Assembly: GCA_963677755.1 (NCBI GenBank)
Contig: OY782506.1
Location: 124,001-188,000, forward strand
Length of the DNA: 64,000 nt
Source of the DNA: JAIOSF01 sp963677755
GTDB lineage: Bacteria; Campylobacterota; Campylobacteria; Campylobacterales; Arcobacteraceae
Reading direction: 5' to 3'
Shown here: positions 8,668 through 18,708 of the stretch, in pieces
Position numbering within the stretch: position 1 is the first letter of the stretch
Layout: the number at the start of each line of letters is the position of its first letter
Program-made: the position numbers and the translations under genes
Notes under the pieces: model-generated
What the model was told of the DNA's origin: nothing
Databases searched by the model: none
The model's input: only the letters and a program-made list of their open reading frames with translations

Positions 8668-10641
8668 CTAAGCTTTTTTGATTTTTTCTATTTCATCTCT
8701 TAATCTAATTGCTTCTTCAAAGTTTAAGTCCTTTGCTGCTTTATTCATCTGTTTGTTCAGTTCTGCAAGTATCTTTTTTCGCTCACTTGCTGGCATTTTG
8801 TTGAGTTTTTCTAGTTTTAATGCAACATCATCATACTCTTCCATTTTTAAATCTTCATCAAGTCTTCTGATTGTTGTGGTTGGAGTTATCCCATGTTCTT
8901 TGTTGTATTTCTCTTGTATCTCTCGTCTTTTGTTTGTAGTTTCAATAGCAAACTTCATAGATTCTGTGATTTTTTTTGCAAATAATAAAACTCTACCATT
9001 ACTATTTCTAGCTGCCCGTCCCATTGTTTGTACAAGGCTTGTTTTACTTCTTAAGAATCCCTCTTTATCTGCATCAAGAATAGCTACTAAAGAGGCTTCA
9101 GGTATATCTAATCCCTCTCTTAAAAGATTGATTCCAATAAGTACATCAAATTTCCCAAGTCTTAGTTGTCGTATAATTTGATTTCTCTCGATAGCATCTA
9201 TCTCACTATGCATATATTTTACTTTTATCCCTAAATCAGCATAATAATTTGCTAACTCTTCTGCCATTTTTTTAGTTAAAACTGTGACCAAAACTCTTTC
9301 ATTTTTTGCAACAACTTTTTTTATCTCATCATGAAGCTTTTCCACTTGAAATTCGCTATCGATTATTTCAACTATTGGGTCAAGAAGTCCTGTAGGGCGT
9401 ATAATTTGTTCTGCAACAACACTACTCATATCAAGTTCAAGTTCATTTGGTGTGGCACTTACAAATAAAAAGTTTGCTTTTTTATTGATATATTCATCAA
9501 ATTTTAAAGGTCTGTTATCCAAAGCAGATGGTAACCTAAATCCATAATCAACCAAAACTTCTTTTCTACTTCTATCAGCTGCATGCATTCCTCTAAATTG
9601 AGATAAACTTACATGTGATTCATCAACGATTAAAAGATAAGGTTTGTTCATCGCTTCAAAATAGTCAATCAAAGAGTAGGGTGTTTCACCCTCTTTTTTA
9701 TCAGTTAAAAGTCGTGAATAATTCTCAATTCCTTTACACATACCAGTTGCTTCTATCATCTCTAAATCGAACTCTACTCTTTGTTTGAGTCTTTGATACT
9801 CAACATGTTTTTCCTCTTTTTGATAATAAGCCAATCTTTCATCAAGTTCTTTTTCTATAGACTCAACTGCTTTTGCTAATCTATCTTGTGATACAACAAA
9901 TGGATTTGCACTATAGATGGTCATCTCTTCAAGTTCTTGAGTGAGAACATTTGTCATATATTCCATTTTTCTTATAGATTCTATCTCGTCTCCAAAAAAC
10001 TCTAATCGTATATATTCATCTTCAAAATAAGCAGGAAAGATATCTATCACATCCCCATTTACACGAAATTCAGCACGATCAAAAAATTTATCATTTCTTT
10101 TATATCCCATCTCTACGAGTTTTAGTAACATCGCTCTTTGAGAATACTCTTGACCTTTTTCTATCTTTTGTACATTTTTCTTAAATTCTGCTGGATTTCC
10201 CAACCCATAGTTAGCAGATACTGATGCCACACAAATAACATCTTCAAAACTCAATAAGGATGTAGTAGTACTTAATCGTAATCTTTCAAGTTCACTATTT
10301 ATAGAACTATCTTTTTCTATAAACAAATCACTTCGAGGGATATACGCCTCAGGCTGATAATAATCATAATAAGAGATAAAATACTCCACATGATTATCAG
10401 GAAAAAAACCTCGAAATTCTGAGTATATCTGAGCTGCTAGTGTTTTGTTGTGAGTCATGATAAGTGTAGGCATTTGAGTAGCTTCTATAACCTTCGCCAT
10501 AGTATATGTTTTACCACTACCAGTTACCCCTAAAAGAGTATTGTATTTATTACCACTAACGATACTTGCTGTTAGTTTTTCTATAGCTTGTGGTTGATCT
10601 CCTGCTGGAGAATATTCTGTATGTACTTTAAATGGTGTCAT
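8668..10641 (-). CDS. uvrB: Excinuclease ABC subunit UvrB
   Basis: A 657-residue protein of standard length. It has Walker A GVTGSGKTYTMA near residue 40, the beta-hairpin region YYDYYQPEAYIP, helicase motifs including VDESHVSL and the QTMGRAARN motif VI, and a C-terminal UVR domain (KDLNFEEAIRLRDEIEKIKK) that binds UvrC. It verifies DNA damage after UvrA loading and positions UvrC for incision in nucleotide excision repair. The start codon has no Shine-Dalgarno sequence; a TATAAT ends 7 nt before it, suggesting a leaderless mRNA. Two cNMP-binding proteins follow closely on the same strand. Confidence 0.97.
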   Translation of the reverse strand: MTPFKVHTEYSPAGDQPQAIEKLTASIVSGNKYNTLLGVTGSGKTYTMAKVIEATQMPTLIMTHNKTLAAQIYSEFRGFFPDNHVEYFISYYDYYQPEAYIPRSDLFIEKDSSINSELERLRLSTTTSLLSFEDVICVASVSANYGLGNPAEFKKNVQKIEKGQEYSQRAMLLKLVEMGYKRNDKFFDRAEFRVNGDVIDIFPAYFEDEYIRLEFFGDEIESIRKMEYMTNVLTQELEEMTIYSANPFVVSQDRLAKAVESIEKELDERLAYYQKEEKHVEYQRLKQRVEFDLEMIEATGMCKGIENYSRLLTDKKEGETPYSLIDYFEAMNKPYLLIVDESHVSLSQFRGMHAADRSRKEVLVDYGFRLPSALDNRPLKFDEYINKKANFLFVSATPNELELDMSSVVAEQIIRPTGLLDPIVEIIDSEFQVEKLHDEIKKVVAKNERVLVTVLTKKMAEELANYYADLGIKVKYMHSEIDAIERNQIIRQLRLGKFDVLIGINLLREGLDIPEASLVAILDADKEGFLRSKTSLVQTMGRAARNSNGRVLLFAKKITESMKFAIETTNKRREIQEKYNKEHGITPTTTIRRLDEDLKMEEYDDVALKLEKLNKMPASERKKILAELNKQMNKAAKDLNFEEAIRLRDEIEKIKKA

Positions 10642-10648
10642 AAGGGAG

Positions 10649-10654
10649 ATTATA
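10649..10654 (-). promoter_or_regulatory. Probable uvrB -10 box of a leaderless transcript
   Basis: On the minus strand TATAAT is followed by CTCCCTT and then the uvrB ATG. The 7-nt spacer is the opposite of a Shine-Dalgarno sequence, so initiation on a leaderless message is the simplest reading. Confidence 0.55.
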
Positions 10655-10762
10655 TCAGTTTTTGGATTAGAAGTTGAGAAATATTGCAGATTGTCATATT
10701 ATTTAGATGACTTCTTCAAAAAATAAAAGTCACTTAAACGGCATATTAAATTAAATATTAGG

Positions 10763-10768
10763 TATAAT
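10763..10768 (+). promoter_or_regulatory. Probable -10 box of a leaderless transcript
   Basis: A perfect TATAAT followed by AAATTT and the ATG at 10775. The 6-nt gap places the expected transcription start on the A of the ATG. Confidence 0.6.
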
Positions 10769-10774
10769 AAATTT

Positions 10775-13603
10775 ATGAATTATTTGTTTAAACTTATTAT
10801 CTTTTTACTTTTGTTAACTCAATTTTTAATGGCCAAACCAGAACTTAAAAAGGTCACTTTACAATTATCTTGGTTTGATCAATTTCAATTTGCTGGATAC
10901 TATATTGCCAAAGAGAAGGGGTTTTATAAAGAACTTGGACTTGATGTGGAGATAAAACCTTTTGAGTTTGGAATAGATATTCCTCAAGAGGTCAGTGATA
11001 ATACGATTGACTTTGCAATTGGAAGAGAAACTTTAATTTTAGAAAGAGCAAGAAATAAAAAAATAGTTGCTCTTTATGCACTTTTTCAAAGTAGCCCTCT
11101 TATTTTATTAAGTACAAAAGAATCACAAATTAATTCTATTTCTGATTTTAAAAATAAAAAAATAATGACAACAATTGATGATGCAAGTGAAGTATCTTTA
11201 AAAGCGATGATTCATTCTCAAAATGTAAATTTAAGTGATTTTAATTTTTTGAAACATACTCACAATATAAATGATTTGATAACAAAAAAAACAGATGTTA
11301 TCTCAGGATATATCTCAAAAGCTCCATTTGCTTTACAAAAAATGGGCATAGATTATAATGTATTTGAACCAAAAAAATATGGTTTTGATATGTATAGTGA
11401 TTTATTATATACAAGTGAAAAAATGATTTCTGAAGAGAGTGACACAGTAAGAGCTTTTAAAAAAGCTTCTTTAATGGGATGGGAATATGCATATTCCCAT
11501 ATAGAAGAAAGTGCACAATTAATTTATTCTCAATACAATACACAAAATTTATCAAAAGAGGAATTGATATTTGAGGGGGAAGAACTTGAAAAATTATCTT
11601 TTTATAATACTACTACATTAGGAAGTATTGATAAAAATAAGCTTCAGCGTATTACTGACTTATATAATGTTATGGGATTATTAGATCATAAAATAGATAT
11701 AAATGAGTTTGTATATAATGATTGTGTTTACCAGCTAAAACTTACAAAAGAAGAGCAAAAATATTTGCAGGAAAAAAAAGAGATTACAATGTGTATTGAT
11801 CCAGATTGGATGCCTTTTGAAAAGTTTGATAAACAAGGTGATCATATTGGTATGACAGCTGATTATTATACAATATTTAAAGAGAGATTAGATATCGATA
11901 TAAAAGTGATAGAAACAAAAACTTGGAGCCAATCACTAGAAAATGCAAAAAATAGAAAATGTGATATTTTGTCGTTAGCTATGGAAACTCAAGAGAGAAA
12001 AAAATATTTTAATTTTACGACACCTTATATAGAAACACCTCTTGTGATAGCTACTTCGTTGGATGTTTTATTTATTGAAGATATTAAATTGATAAAAAAT
12101 AAAACGGTTGGTATTACAAAAGGTTATGCCTTTGTTGAGATATTAAAACAAAAATATAAAAATTTAAATATTGTAGAAGTAGACAATATTGAAGATGGAC
12201 TAAATAAAGTTAATCAAGGTAAACTTTTTGGATATATAGGCACACTTTATACTGTTGGATATAGTTTACAAACAAAATTTACAGGTGAGTTGAAAATAGC
12301 AGGAAAGTTCAATGAAAACTGGGAACTTGGCATTGGAGTTAGGAATGACGATAAAATACTATTAAATATATTCAATAAAATTATAGGGACTATAGAAACT
12401 CAAACAAAACAGCAAATTTTAAATAACTGGGTATCTATAAAGTACGAAAAAGGAATCGACTACAATCTTATATGGAAAATTTTAATTATAGTTTTTATTA
12501 TTGCTGTATTTGTTTTATATAGGCAGTATATGTTAAAAAAATCTATTAAGTCTTTAGACAAAATTATCGATTCAACTATGGAAGCTATAGCTATGTTTGA
12601 AAAGGGAAAATTGATAAAAGTAAATCAAGTATTTTTAGATATGTATGGGTATAACTCAATTAACAAAATATTAGGAAAAAATGCATCATACTTTGTTGAA
12701 GAAAATGAACATGAATATTTGAAAACACAGCTCACTAAAAGTAGAAAACCTTATGAATTAAGTATGGTAAAAGAAGATAATACCGTATTCCCAGCACTTG
12801 TAAAAGGTACACAGATGAACAGTAATGTAAGAATTACAAGTGTTATAGATCTCACAGAGTTAAAAAATAAAGACTTACTTTTATTTGAACAGTCAAAACT
12901 AGCATCTATGGGAGAGATGATCGGAAATATCTCTCATCAATGGAGACAACCACTTTCAGTTATATCAACAGGTGCTTCAGGTATGAAACTACAAAAAGAG
13001 GTTGATTGCTTATCTGATGAGGCATTTTATAGAATTTGTGACGCAATAAATGATAATGCTCAGTATTTATCAAAAACTATAGATGACTTTAAAAACTTTA
13101 TTAAGGGTGATAGAACTAAAAAGCTATTTGATTTAAAGGTTGCTATGGGTAGTTTTTTAAATCTAGTTGAAGGTTCTATAAAAAGTAATGATATTCATAT
13201 TATTGAAAAATTAGAAGAAAATATCCGAATAGATGGCTATGAAAATGAATTAATTCAATGTTTTATGAATATATTTAATAATGCAAAAGACGCACTAAAA
13301 GAAAATATTACAAACAAAGGGAAAAGAGTTATATTGATATCAACTTTTGTGAAAAAAGATAGTGTAGTTATAAAGATAAAAGATAACGCAGGTGGAATAT
13401 CAAAAGATATATTACCTAGAATTTTTGAGCCATATTTTACAACAAAACATAAAAGTCAAGGGACAGGTTTAGGACTTCATATGACATATAATTTAATTGT
13501 TGATGGTATGGGTGGAACAATAAAAGCAAAAAATAAAACATATAAGTATGAAAATAATGAATACACAGGAGCTGAATTCACGATAACTTTACCAATTAGT
13601 TAA
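10775..13603 (+). CDS. Membrane histidine kinase with fused NMT1/THI5-like and SBP_bac_3 sensor domains
   Basis: A 942-residue protein. Signal/anchor at residues 1-20. Residues about 25-315 are an NMT1/THI5-type substrate-binding domain (LQLSWFDQFQFAGYYIAKEK, then GFYKELGLDVEI). Residues about 333-550 are a family 3 solute-binding domain (ITMCIDPDWMPFEKFD). A membrane helix lies near 562-582, a PAS domain at about 590-690, and the kinase core (GEMIGNISHQWRQPLSVIS, then NNAKDAL, DNAGGIS, GTGLGLHM) reaches the end. It should sense one or two small ligands in the periplasm, possibly an amino acid and a pyrimidine-like or other organic compound, and phosphorylate an unlinked regulator. The ligands cannot be read from the sequence. 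Confidence 0.9.
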   Translation: MNYLFKLIIFLLLLTQFLMAKPELKKVTLQLSWFDQFQFAGYYIAKEKGFYKELGLDVEIKPFEFGIDIPQEVSDNTIDFAIGRETLILERARNKKIVALYALFQSSPLILLSTKESQINSISDFKNKKIMTTIDDASEVSLKAMIHSQNVNLSDFNFLKHTHNINDLITKKTDVISGYISKAPFALQKMGIDYNVFEPKKYGFDMYSDLLYTSEKMISEESDTVRAFKKASLMGWEYAYSHIEESAQLIYSQYNTQNLSKEELIFEGEELEKLSFYNTTTLGSIDKNKLQRITDLYNVMGLLDHKIDINEFVYNDCVYQLKLTKEEQKYLQEKKEITMCIDPDWMPFEKFDKQGDHIGMTADYYTIFKERLDIDIKVIETKTWSQSLENAKNRKCDILSLAMETQERKKYFNFTTPYIETPLVIATSLDVLFIEDIKLIKNKTVGITKGYAFVEILKQKYKNLNIVEVDNIEDGLNKVNQGKLFGYIGTLYTVGYSLQTKFTGELKIAGKFNENWELGIGVRNDDKILLNIFNKIIGTIETQTKQQILNNWVSIKYEKGIDYNLIWKILIIVFIIAVFVLYRQYMLKKSIKSLDKIIDSTMEAIAMFEKGKLIKVNQVFLDMYGYNSINKILGKNASYFVEENEHEYLKTQLTKSRKPYELSMVKEDNTVFPALVKGTQMNSNVRITSVIDLTELKNKDLLLFEQSKLASMGEMIGNISHQWRQPLSVISTGASGMKLQKEVDCLSDEAFYRICDAINDNAQYLSKTIDDFKNFIKGDRTKKLFDLKVAMGSFLNLVEGSIKSNDIHIIEKLEENIRIDGYENELIQCFMNIFNNAKDALKENITNKGKRVILISTFVKKDSVVIKIKDNAGGISKDILPRIFEPYFTTKHKSQGTGLGLHMTYNLIVDGMGGTIKAKNKTYKYENNEYTGAEFTITLPIS

Positions 13604-13752
13604 TGCTTACTTCGTTTTGATATAGCAGTAATTATTGATGAAATAAGATTGTATTTGGATATTGTACAGAAAAAAATCAAGTATTATAGAAGACTACACA
13701 TTGACTACATATTAATTTGATACAATTATAAAAATTAAAAAGTGAATAAACT

Positions 13753-14514
13753 ATGAATAAAATAACAAAAGCTCTTCTTTGGGTGGTGGGGATATTACAA
13801 ATCAGTTTCTTAAGTATAAATGGATTTGCAGAAGAAAAAACTTCAATACAAAATAATCAATTAAATAAAAAAATTAAAATAGATATCGTTTCAGATGTAG
13901 TTTGTCCTTGGTGTGCAGTTGGATATCAACGGTTGAGTAATGCTATAGATGAACTTGGGATAAAAGATAATGTTGAGGTAGTTTGGCACCCTTTCCAATT
14001 AAATCCTGACATGCCAAGAGAGGGTCAAAATGCTGATCAATATCTTATGAATAAATATAGACTAAGTAAAGAGAAGTTGCAGCAAACAAGAAATAATATG
14101 AAAAACCTTGGAGAAGAGGTAGGTTTTAAATTTGATTATTTTACAAACATGAAAAAATTAAATACATTTAATGCTCATATTCTATTAGATTATGCTAAAG
14201 AGTTTGGGAAACAAACAGAATTAAAAGTACGCTTACAACATGCATACTTTAGCGAAAGAAAAGATATAAGTAATCGAAATGTTTTAGTAAGAGAACTTGA
14301 TGCTGTTGGTTTAAATGTAGCTGATGCGATGGCAAGATTAGATGATGAGAGTGCAATAAAACGTGTTCAAAATGAAGAAAAATTTTGGAGAGAAAGAGGA
14401 GTTTATGCTATCCCAACGATGTTGTTTGATGAGAGTATTGAGCGTGTAGGTGCGAATACAGTGGAGAGTTATAAAGAATTATTAATGAAATTGATGGAAA
14501 AAAGAAAAATATAA
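13753..14514 (+). CDS. Exported FrnE-type DsbA-family oxidoreductase
   Basis: A 253-residue protein. Residues about 44-60 read DIVSDVVCPWCAVGYQRL, the CPWC active site of the FrnE/DsbA thioredoxin group, and YAIPTMLFD near the end supplies the cis-proline loop. The middle helical insertion has NPDMPREGQNADQYL, as in FrnE. Unusually for FrnE, which is normally cytoplasmic, residues 1-26 (MNKITKALLWVVGILQISFL, then SINGFA) form a signal peptide, so it probably acts on periplasmic disulfides. It stands alone between two histidine kinase genes with about 150 bp of noncoding DNA on either side. Confidence 0.82.
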   Translation: MNKITKALLWVVGILQISFLSINGFAEEKTSIQNNQLNKKIKIDIVSDVVCPWCAVGYQRLSNAIDELGIKDNVEVVWHPFQLNPDMPREGQNADQYLMNKYRLSKEKLQQTRNNMKNLGEEVGFKFDYFTNMKKLNTFNAHILLDYAKEFGKQTELKVRLQHAYFSERKDISNRNVLVRELDAVGLNVADAMARLDDESAIKRVQNEEKFWRERGVYAIPTMLFDESIERVGANTVESYKELLMKLMEKRKI

Positions 14515-14673
14515 CTTCACTAACTATATATGGAGTAATCAAAGCATTAAAGTAAAGTTCTTAAAAATCAACAATGGCAGTTTTCAACAAGGAAATAGTA
14601 CTTGTTGTTAGTTAGTTATAAATATTTTTTTTAATTATTTTATGCTACAATTGTCGCCAATAAAAGGTAGTTG

Positions 14674-17142
14674 ATGAAAAAAATCATAATACTATTTGTA
14701 CTCGTCTATAATTTATTAGCATCGAATCAAATAAAAAATAATGTAATACCAGTGGAAAGTAATTTTACACATATAGAAAAAGAATATATATACTCAAAGA
14801 GTGTGACATTAGGTATGATAGTTGACTATTATCCATTTAGTTTTAAAGATAATGGTACAATCACAGGTTTTTCATATGATTATATAAATTTAATTATGAA
14901 AAAAAGTGGATTAAACATAAAAATCGAGATGGATAATTGGAGTAATACTCTAAATAAATTCAAAAACAAACAAATAGATATGATAGATGTTATCTCTTAT
15001 AAAAAAAGTAGAGAGAAATTTACAAATTTTTCACAACCTTACTTTGAGATACCAAATGTTATTTTTGCTCGAAAAGGAGAGATAGAAAATTATACTGGAT
15101 TTGAATCTTTAAAAGGGAAAAAAGTTGGTATAACTAAGGGTATCTATTATTACAATGTTATAAAAGATTTGGGCTTTGACCTTGTAGTGTTTGAAAACTC
15201 TAGAGATAAGATGAAAGCTTTAGCTTTTGGGAAAATTGATGCAATATTCAACAACCTTATAAGTGGTCAAAAATATATTAAACAAGGTGGTTATTCCAAT
15301 ATAACTATTCTAGAAGAACTTGATGATGCCATAGTCAAAAGAGAAGATTTAAGAATAGGTGTAAAAAAAGAGGATAAAGTTTTATATTCTATTATAAATA
15401 AAGCCACAAAATCTATCACGATAGCAGAGAAAAATCAAATATATAATAAATGGTTTGCAGCAAAGATTGAATCAAAAAATACTAAAGGTAATTTTAATTT
15501 AACTGTAGACGAAAAACAATACCTTTTAGATAAAAAACAGATTACAATGTGTGTAGATCCAGACTGGATGCCGTTTGAAAAAATAGATAACGGAAAACAC
15601 ACAGGATTGGCATCTGATTATATAAAGATAGTAAAAAATAATATCAATATTCCTATAAAACTGATTAAGACAAAAAACTGGGAAGAGTCTATCGAAAAAG
15701 GAAAAAGTAGAGAATGTGATATATTTTCTATGGTTCCAAATGTGCAAAAATATAAAAGTTATATGAATTTTACATCACCATATGTAGATATACCTATGGT
15801 TATTGCAACAAAAACAGATAAACAGTTTATTGATAGTATCCAACAAATTTTGGATAAAAAAATAGGTATTGTAAAAAACTATGTTATATCAAATATTTTA
15901 AAAGAGAAATATCCAAATATTAAGATTGTTTATGTTGATTCGATAAACGATGGATTAAGAAAAGTTGAAAGTGGTGATATATTTGCTTTTATAGATAACT
16001 TAGCTACTGTAAATTATGAGATACAAAAAAGTTTTATCAATACTATAAAAGTTTCTGGTAGATTAGATATTAGACCAAAGTATGGTATGGCAATAAGAGA
16101 TGATGAACCAATTTTATATAATATTTTTGAAAAAATCATTAACAATATTGATACTAATACTAAAGAAAAAATATTTCATAAGTGGGTAAATCCACCTAAA
16201 GAGGAAAAAGTAATTGATTATACAATAGCATGGTATATGTTAGTTGCAGTGTCTATATTAATTGCATTATTTATATTTAGACAATATAATTTAAAAAAAT
16301 CAAATAGAAATCTACAAATAGCAGTTGCAAATAAAACAAAAGCACTCAAAGAACTCAATGAAAGTTTAGAACAGAGAATAAAAGAAGAGGTAGAAAAAAA
16401 CAACACAATTCAAGAAAAACTTTTTAAATCAGAAAAGATGGCATCTATGGGTGAGATGATAGGAAATATTGCACATCAATGGAGACAACCCTTATCTATA
16501 ATATCAACAGCATCTACAGGTATAATAATGGAAAAAGAGTATGGAGTATTAAATGAAACGAAACTTATTGAAACTTGTAATACTATTAACAATAATGCGC
16601 AATATTTATCAAAAACAATAGATGATTTTAAAAACTTTATAAAAGGTGATAGGGTTAAAAATATATTTAACTTAAGTGATGATATTGATAGTTTTCTAAA
16701 TCTGGTTGAGGGTTCTATTAAAAATCATAGTATTCATATTGTTCAGGATATTCAAAAAGATATTAAAATAGATGGTTATGAAAATGAGCTAACTCAATGT
16801 TTAATTAATATATTTAATAATGCAAAAGATGCTTTAAAAGAGAATATAAATACTCCAGATGTTAGATATCTATTTATAACTGCATATTTAGAAGATGATA
16901 AGATAGTTATAAAATTAAAAGATAATGGTGGAGGGATACCAGAAGATATTTTGCCTAAAATATTTGAACCATATTTTACTACAAAACATCAATCTTTAGG
17001 AACTGGTTTGGGGCTTCATATGACTTATAACTTAATAGTAGATGGTATGGGAGGAACAATTGAAGCTTCTAATGTAAACTATAGGTATAATGGGAAAAAT
17101 TATGAAGGAGCTGAGTTTACGGTCAAGTTACCTACAAGCTAA
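14674..17142 (+). CDS. Membrane histidine kinase with two tandem SBP_bac_3 sensor domains
   Basis: An 822-residue protein from the ATG at 14674, which has AAAGG upstream; a TTG codon immediately before is in frame but less likely. A signal peptide (MKKIIILFVLVYNLLAS) is followed by two family 3 solute-binding domains, at about 40-265 (VTLGMIVDYYPFSFKD) and 283-505 (ITMCVDPDWMPFEKID). Then come a membrane helix near 520-540, a coiled-coil linker (about 545-590) and the kinase core with GEMIGNIAHQWRQPLSIIS. The second binding domain closely resembles the one in the 10775-13603 kinase. Domains of this kind bind amino acids or similar small solutes. No response regulator is adjacent. Confidence 0.9.
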   Translation: MKKIIILFVLVYNLLASNQIKNNVIPVESNFTHIEKEYIYSKSVTLGMIVDYYPFSFKDNGTITGFSYDYINLIMKKSGLNIKIEMDNWSNTLNKFKNKQIDMIDVISYKKSREKFTNFSQPYFEIPNVIFARKGEIENYTGFESLKGKKVGITKGIYYYNVIKDLGFDLVVFENSRDKMKALAFGKIDAIFNNLISGQKYIKQGGYSNITILEELDDAIVKREDLRIGVKKEDKVLYSIINKATKSITIAEKNQIYNKWFAAKIESKNTKGNFNLTVDEKQYLLDKKQITMCVDPDWMPFEKIDNGKHTGLASDYIKIVKNNINIPIKLIKTKNWEESIEKGKSRECDIFSMVPNVQKYKSYMNFTSPYVDIPMVIATKTDKQFIDSIQQILDKKIGIVKNYVISNILKEKYPNIKIVYVDSINDGLRKVESGDIFAFIDNLATVNYEIQKSFINTIKVSGRLDIRPKYGMAIRDDEPILYNIFEKIINNIDTNTKEKIFHKWVNPPKEEKVIDYTIAWYMLVAVSILIALFIFRQYNLKKSNRNLQIAVANKTKALKELNESLEQRIKEEVEKNNTIQEKLFKSEKMASMGEMIGNIAHQWRQPLSIISTASTGIIMEKEYGVLNETKLIETCNTINNNAQYLSKTIDDFKNFIKGDRVKNIFNLSDDIDSFLNLVEGSIKNHSIHIVQDIQKDIKIDGYENELTQCLINIFNNAKDALKENINTPDVRYLFITAYLEDDKIVIKLKDNGGGIPEDILPKIFEPYFTTKHQSLGTGLGLHMTYNLIVDGMGGTIEASNVNYRYNGKNYEGAEFTVKLPTS

Positions 17143-17219
17143 ACAAAATTTACAATTTCTTATAATTAAATATAAATTTTTATTAGATATAATACGTCAA
17201 TAAAGCTTTGGAGGCAAAT

Positions 17220-18695
17220 ATGGATATTGACGATGTCAATAATAAATATTTTTTTAATAAATTACTTATAGATTCAATCCCTATACCTATATTTTATAAA
17301 GATATTAATGGATGTTATACAGGTATAAATAAAGCATTTGAGAATTTCTTTGGTCTCTTCGCAAAAGATTTAATAGGTAAAAGTGTATTTGATATCAATC
17401 CAATAGAACTTGCGAAAATTTATCATGCCAAAGATCAAGAGTTGTTTGAAAGACAAACTACTCAAGTTTATGAGTCACAAGTAAAAGATTCTTATGGAGT
17501 TTTACATGATGTAATTTTTAATAAAGCAACATTGATTGACGAAAAAAAGAATATTATCGGACTTATTGGTGTTGTATTTGATATTTCAGAACAAAATAGA
17601 TTAACAAAACAGCGTGATGAAATAGAAAAAAAAGCAAATAAATTTTTTGAACAATCTATTAATTTATTACTTATCAGTGATTTTAATGGTAATATTTTAG
17701 AGATTAATAACGCTGTCAAAACAATGTTTGATTATGAAGTAGAGGAACTTATAGGTAAAAGTTTTTTGGAGATGGTTCATCCCGATGATAAAGAAAGAAC
17801 CATTCAAGAGATGAAAAAACTTTTCAATGAAGAGGTAGTAAGTTATTTTGAAAATAGATACAAACACAAAGATGGTTCCTATAGAACATTAGCATGGTCT
17901 GCTAATTCTGATGTTAAAGATAAATTAATATTTGCTTCAGCACAAGATATAACAGATGTAAAACAACAAAATAAAGTCATACTTGAACAATCTAAGTTAG
18001 CAGCAATGGGGGAGATGATTGGAAATATCGCCCATCAATGGAGACAACCATTATCAGTCATATCAACTGGTGCTACTGGTATGAAAATGCAAAATAAGTA
18101 TAAATTACTTACAGATGAGATAATAGATAATACATGTGATGCTATCAATGATAATGCACAATACCTATCTAATACAATTGATGATTTTAGAAATTTTATC
18201 AAAGGGGATAGAACTAAAAATATTTTCAATTTAACAAATAATATCAATAGTTTTTTGCAATTAGTCGATGGTTCAATTAAAAGTAATGATATTTCAGTAG
18301 TTTTAGATTTAGACAATGAGATTGAAATTAATGGATATTCAAATGAGTTGATACAATGTTTCATAAATATTTTTAATAATGCAAAAGATGCTCTTGCAGA
18401 ATTAAATATAAAAAATAGGCTTATTTTTATTACAACAATAAAAGACAATGATAAAGTAGTTATAAAAATGAAAGATAATGCAGGTGGAATTTCAAATCAA
18501 ATACTTCCAAAGATATTTGAACCATATTTTACTACAAAACACCAATCCCAAGGTACAGGTTTAGGATTAAGTATGACATATAATTTAATAGTAGATGGAA
18601 TGAATGGGCATATTAAAGCTACTAATATAAATTATAAGCATAATGGTAAAAACTATAAAGGGGCCGAGTTTATAATTTTTTTACCTTTACAATAG
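17220..18695 (+). CDS. Cytoplasmic PAS-PAS histidine kinase
   Basis: A 491-residue protein. I start it at the ATG at 17220, five bases after a strong GGAGG; an in-frame TTG four codons earlier would overlap that site. Two PAS domains are visible: residues about 8-130 (IPIPIFYKDINGCYTGINKA) and 145-260 (FEQSINLLLISDFNGNILEI, with a PAC tail YKHKDGSYRTLAWSAN). The kinase core follows with GEMIGNIAHQWRQPLSVIS, NNAKDAL, DNAGGIS and GTGLGLSM. No membrane segment is present, so it should sense an internal cue or cofactor. A TATAAT lies about 30 bp upstream of the start. Confidence 0.9.
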   Translation: MDIDDVNNKYFFNKLLIDSIPIPIFYKDINGCYTGINKAFENFFGLFAKDLIGKSVFDINPIELAKIYHAKDQELFERQTTQVYESQVKDSYGVLHDVIFNKATLIDEKKNIIGLIGVVFDISEQNRLTKQRDEIEKKANKFFEQSINLLLISDFNGNILEINNAVKTMFDYEVEELIGKSFLEMVHPDDKERTIQEMKKLFNEEVVSYFENRYKHKDGSYRTLAWSANSDVKDKLIFASAQDITDVKQQNKVILEQSKLAAMGEMIGNIAHQWRQPLSVISTGATGMKMQNKYKLLTDEIIDNTCDAINDNAQYLSNTIDDFRNFIKGDRTKNIFNLTNNINSFLQLVDGSIKSNDISVVLDLDNEIEINGYSNELIQCFINIFNNAKDALAELNIKNRLIFITTIKDNDKVVIKMKDNAGGISNQILPKIFEPYFTTKHQSQGTGLGLSMTYNLIVDGMNGHIKATNINYKHNGKNYKGAEFIIFLPLQ

Positions 18696-18708
18696 AATCA
18701 AAGTTTAT

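Noticed and set aside
8678..9181. 167-residue ORF opposite uvrB
   Set aside because: A Ser/Phe/Leu-rich mirror of the uvrB coding strand without ribosome-binding site or family features.
14585..14607. CAACAAG...CTTGTTG hairpin before the double-SBP kinase
   Set aside because: A 7-bp stem with the T run about 20 nt away; weak as terminator and without support as a regulatory RNA.
18035..18448. 137-residue ORF opposite the PAS-PAS kinase
   Set aside because: Shadow of the kinase core; similar shadows appear opposite other kinases.
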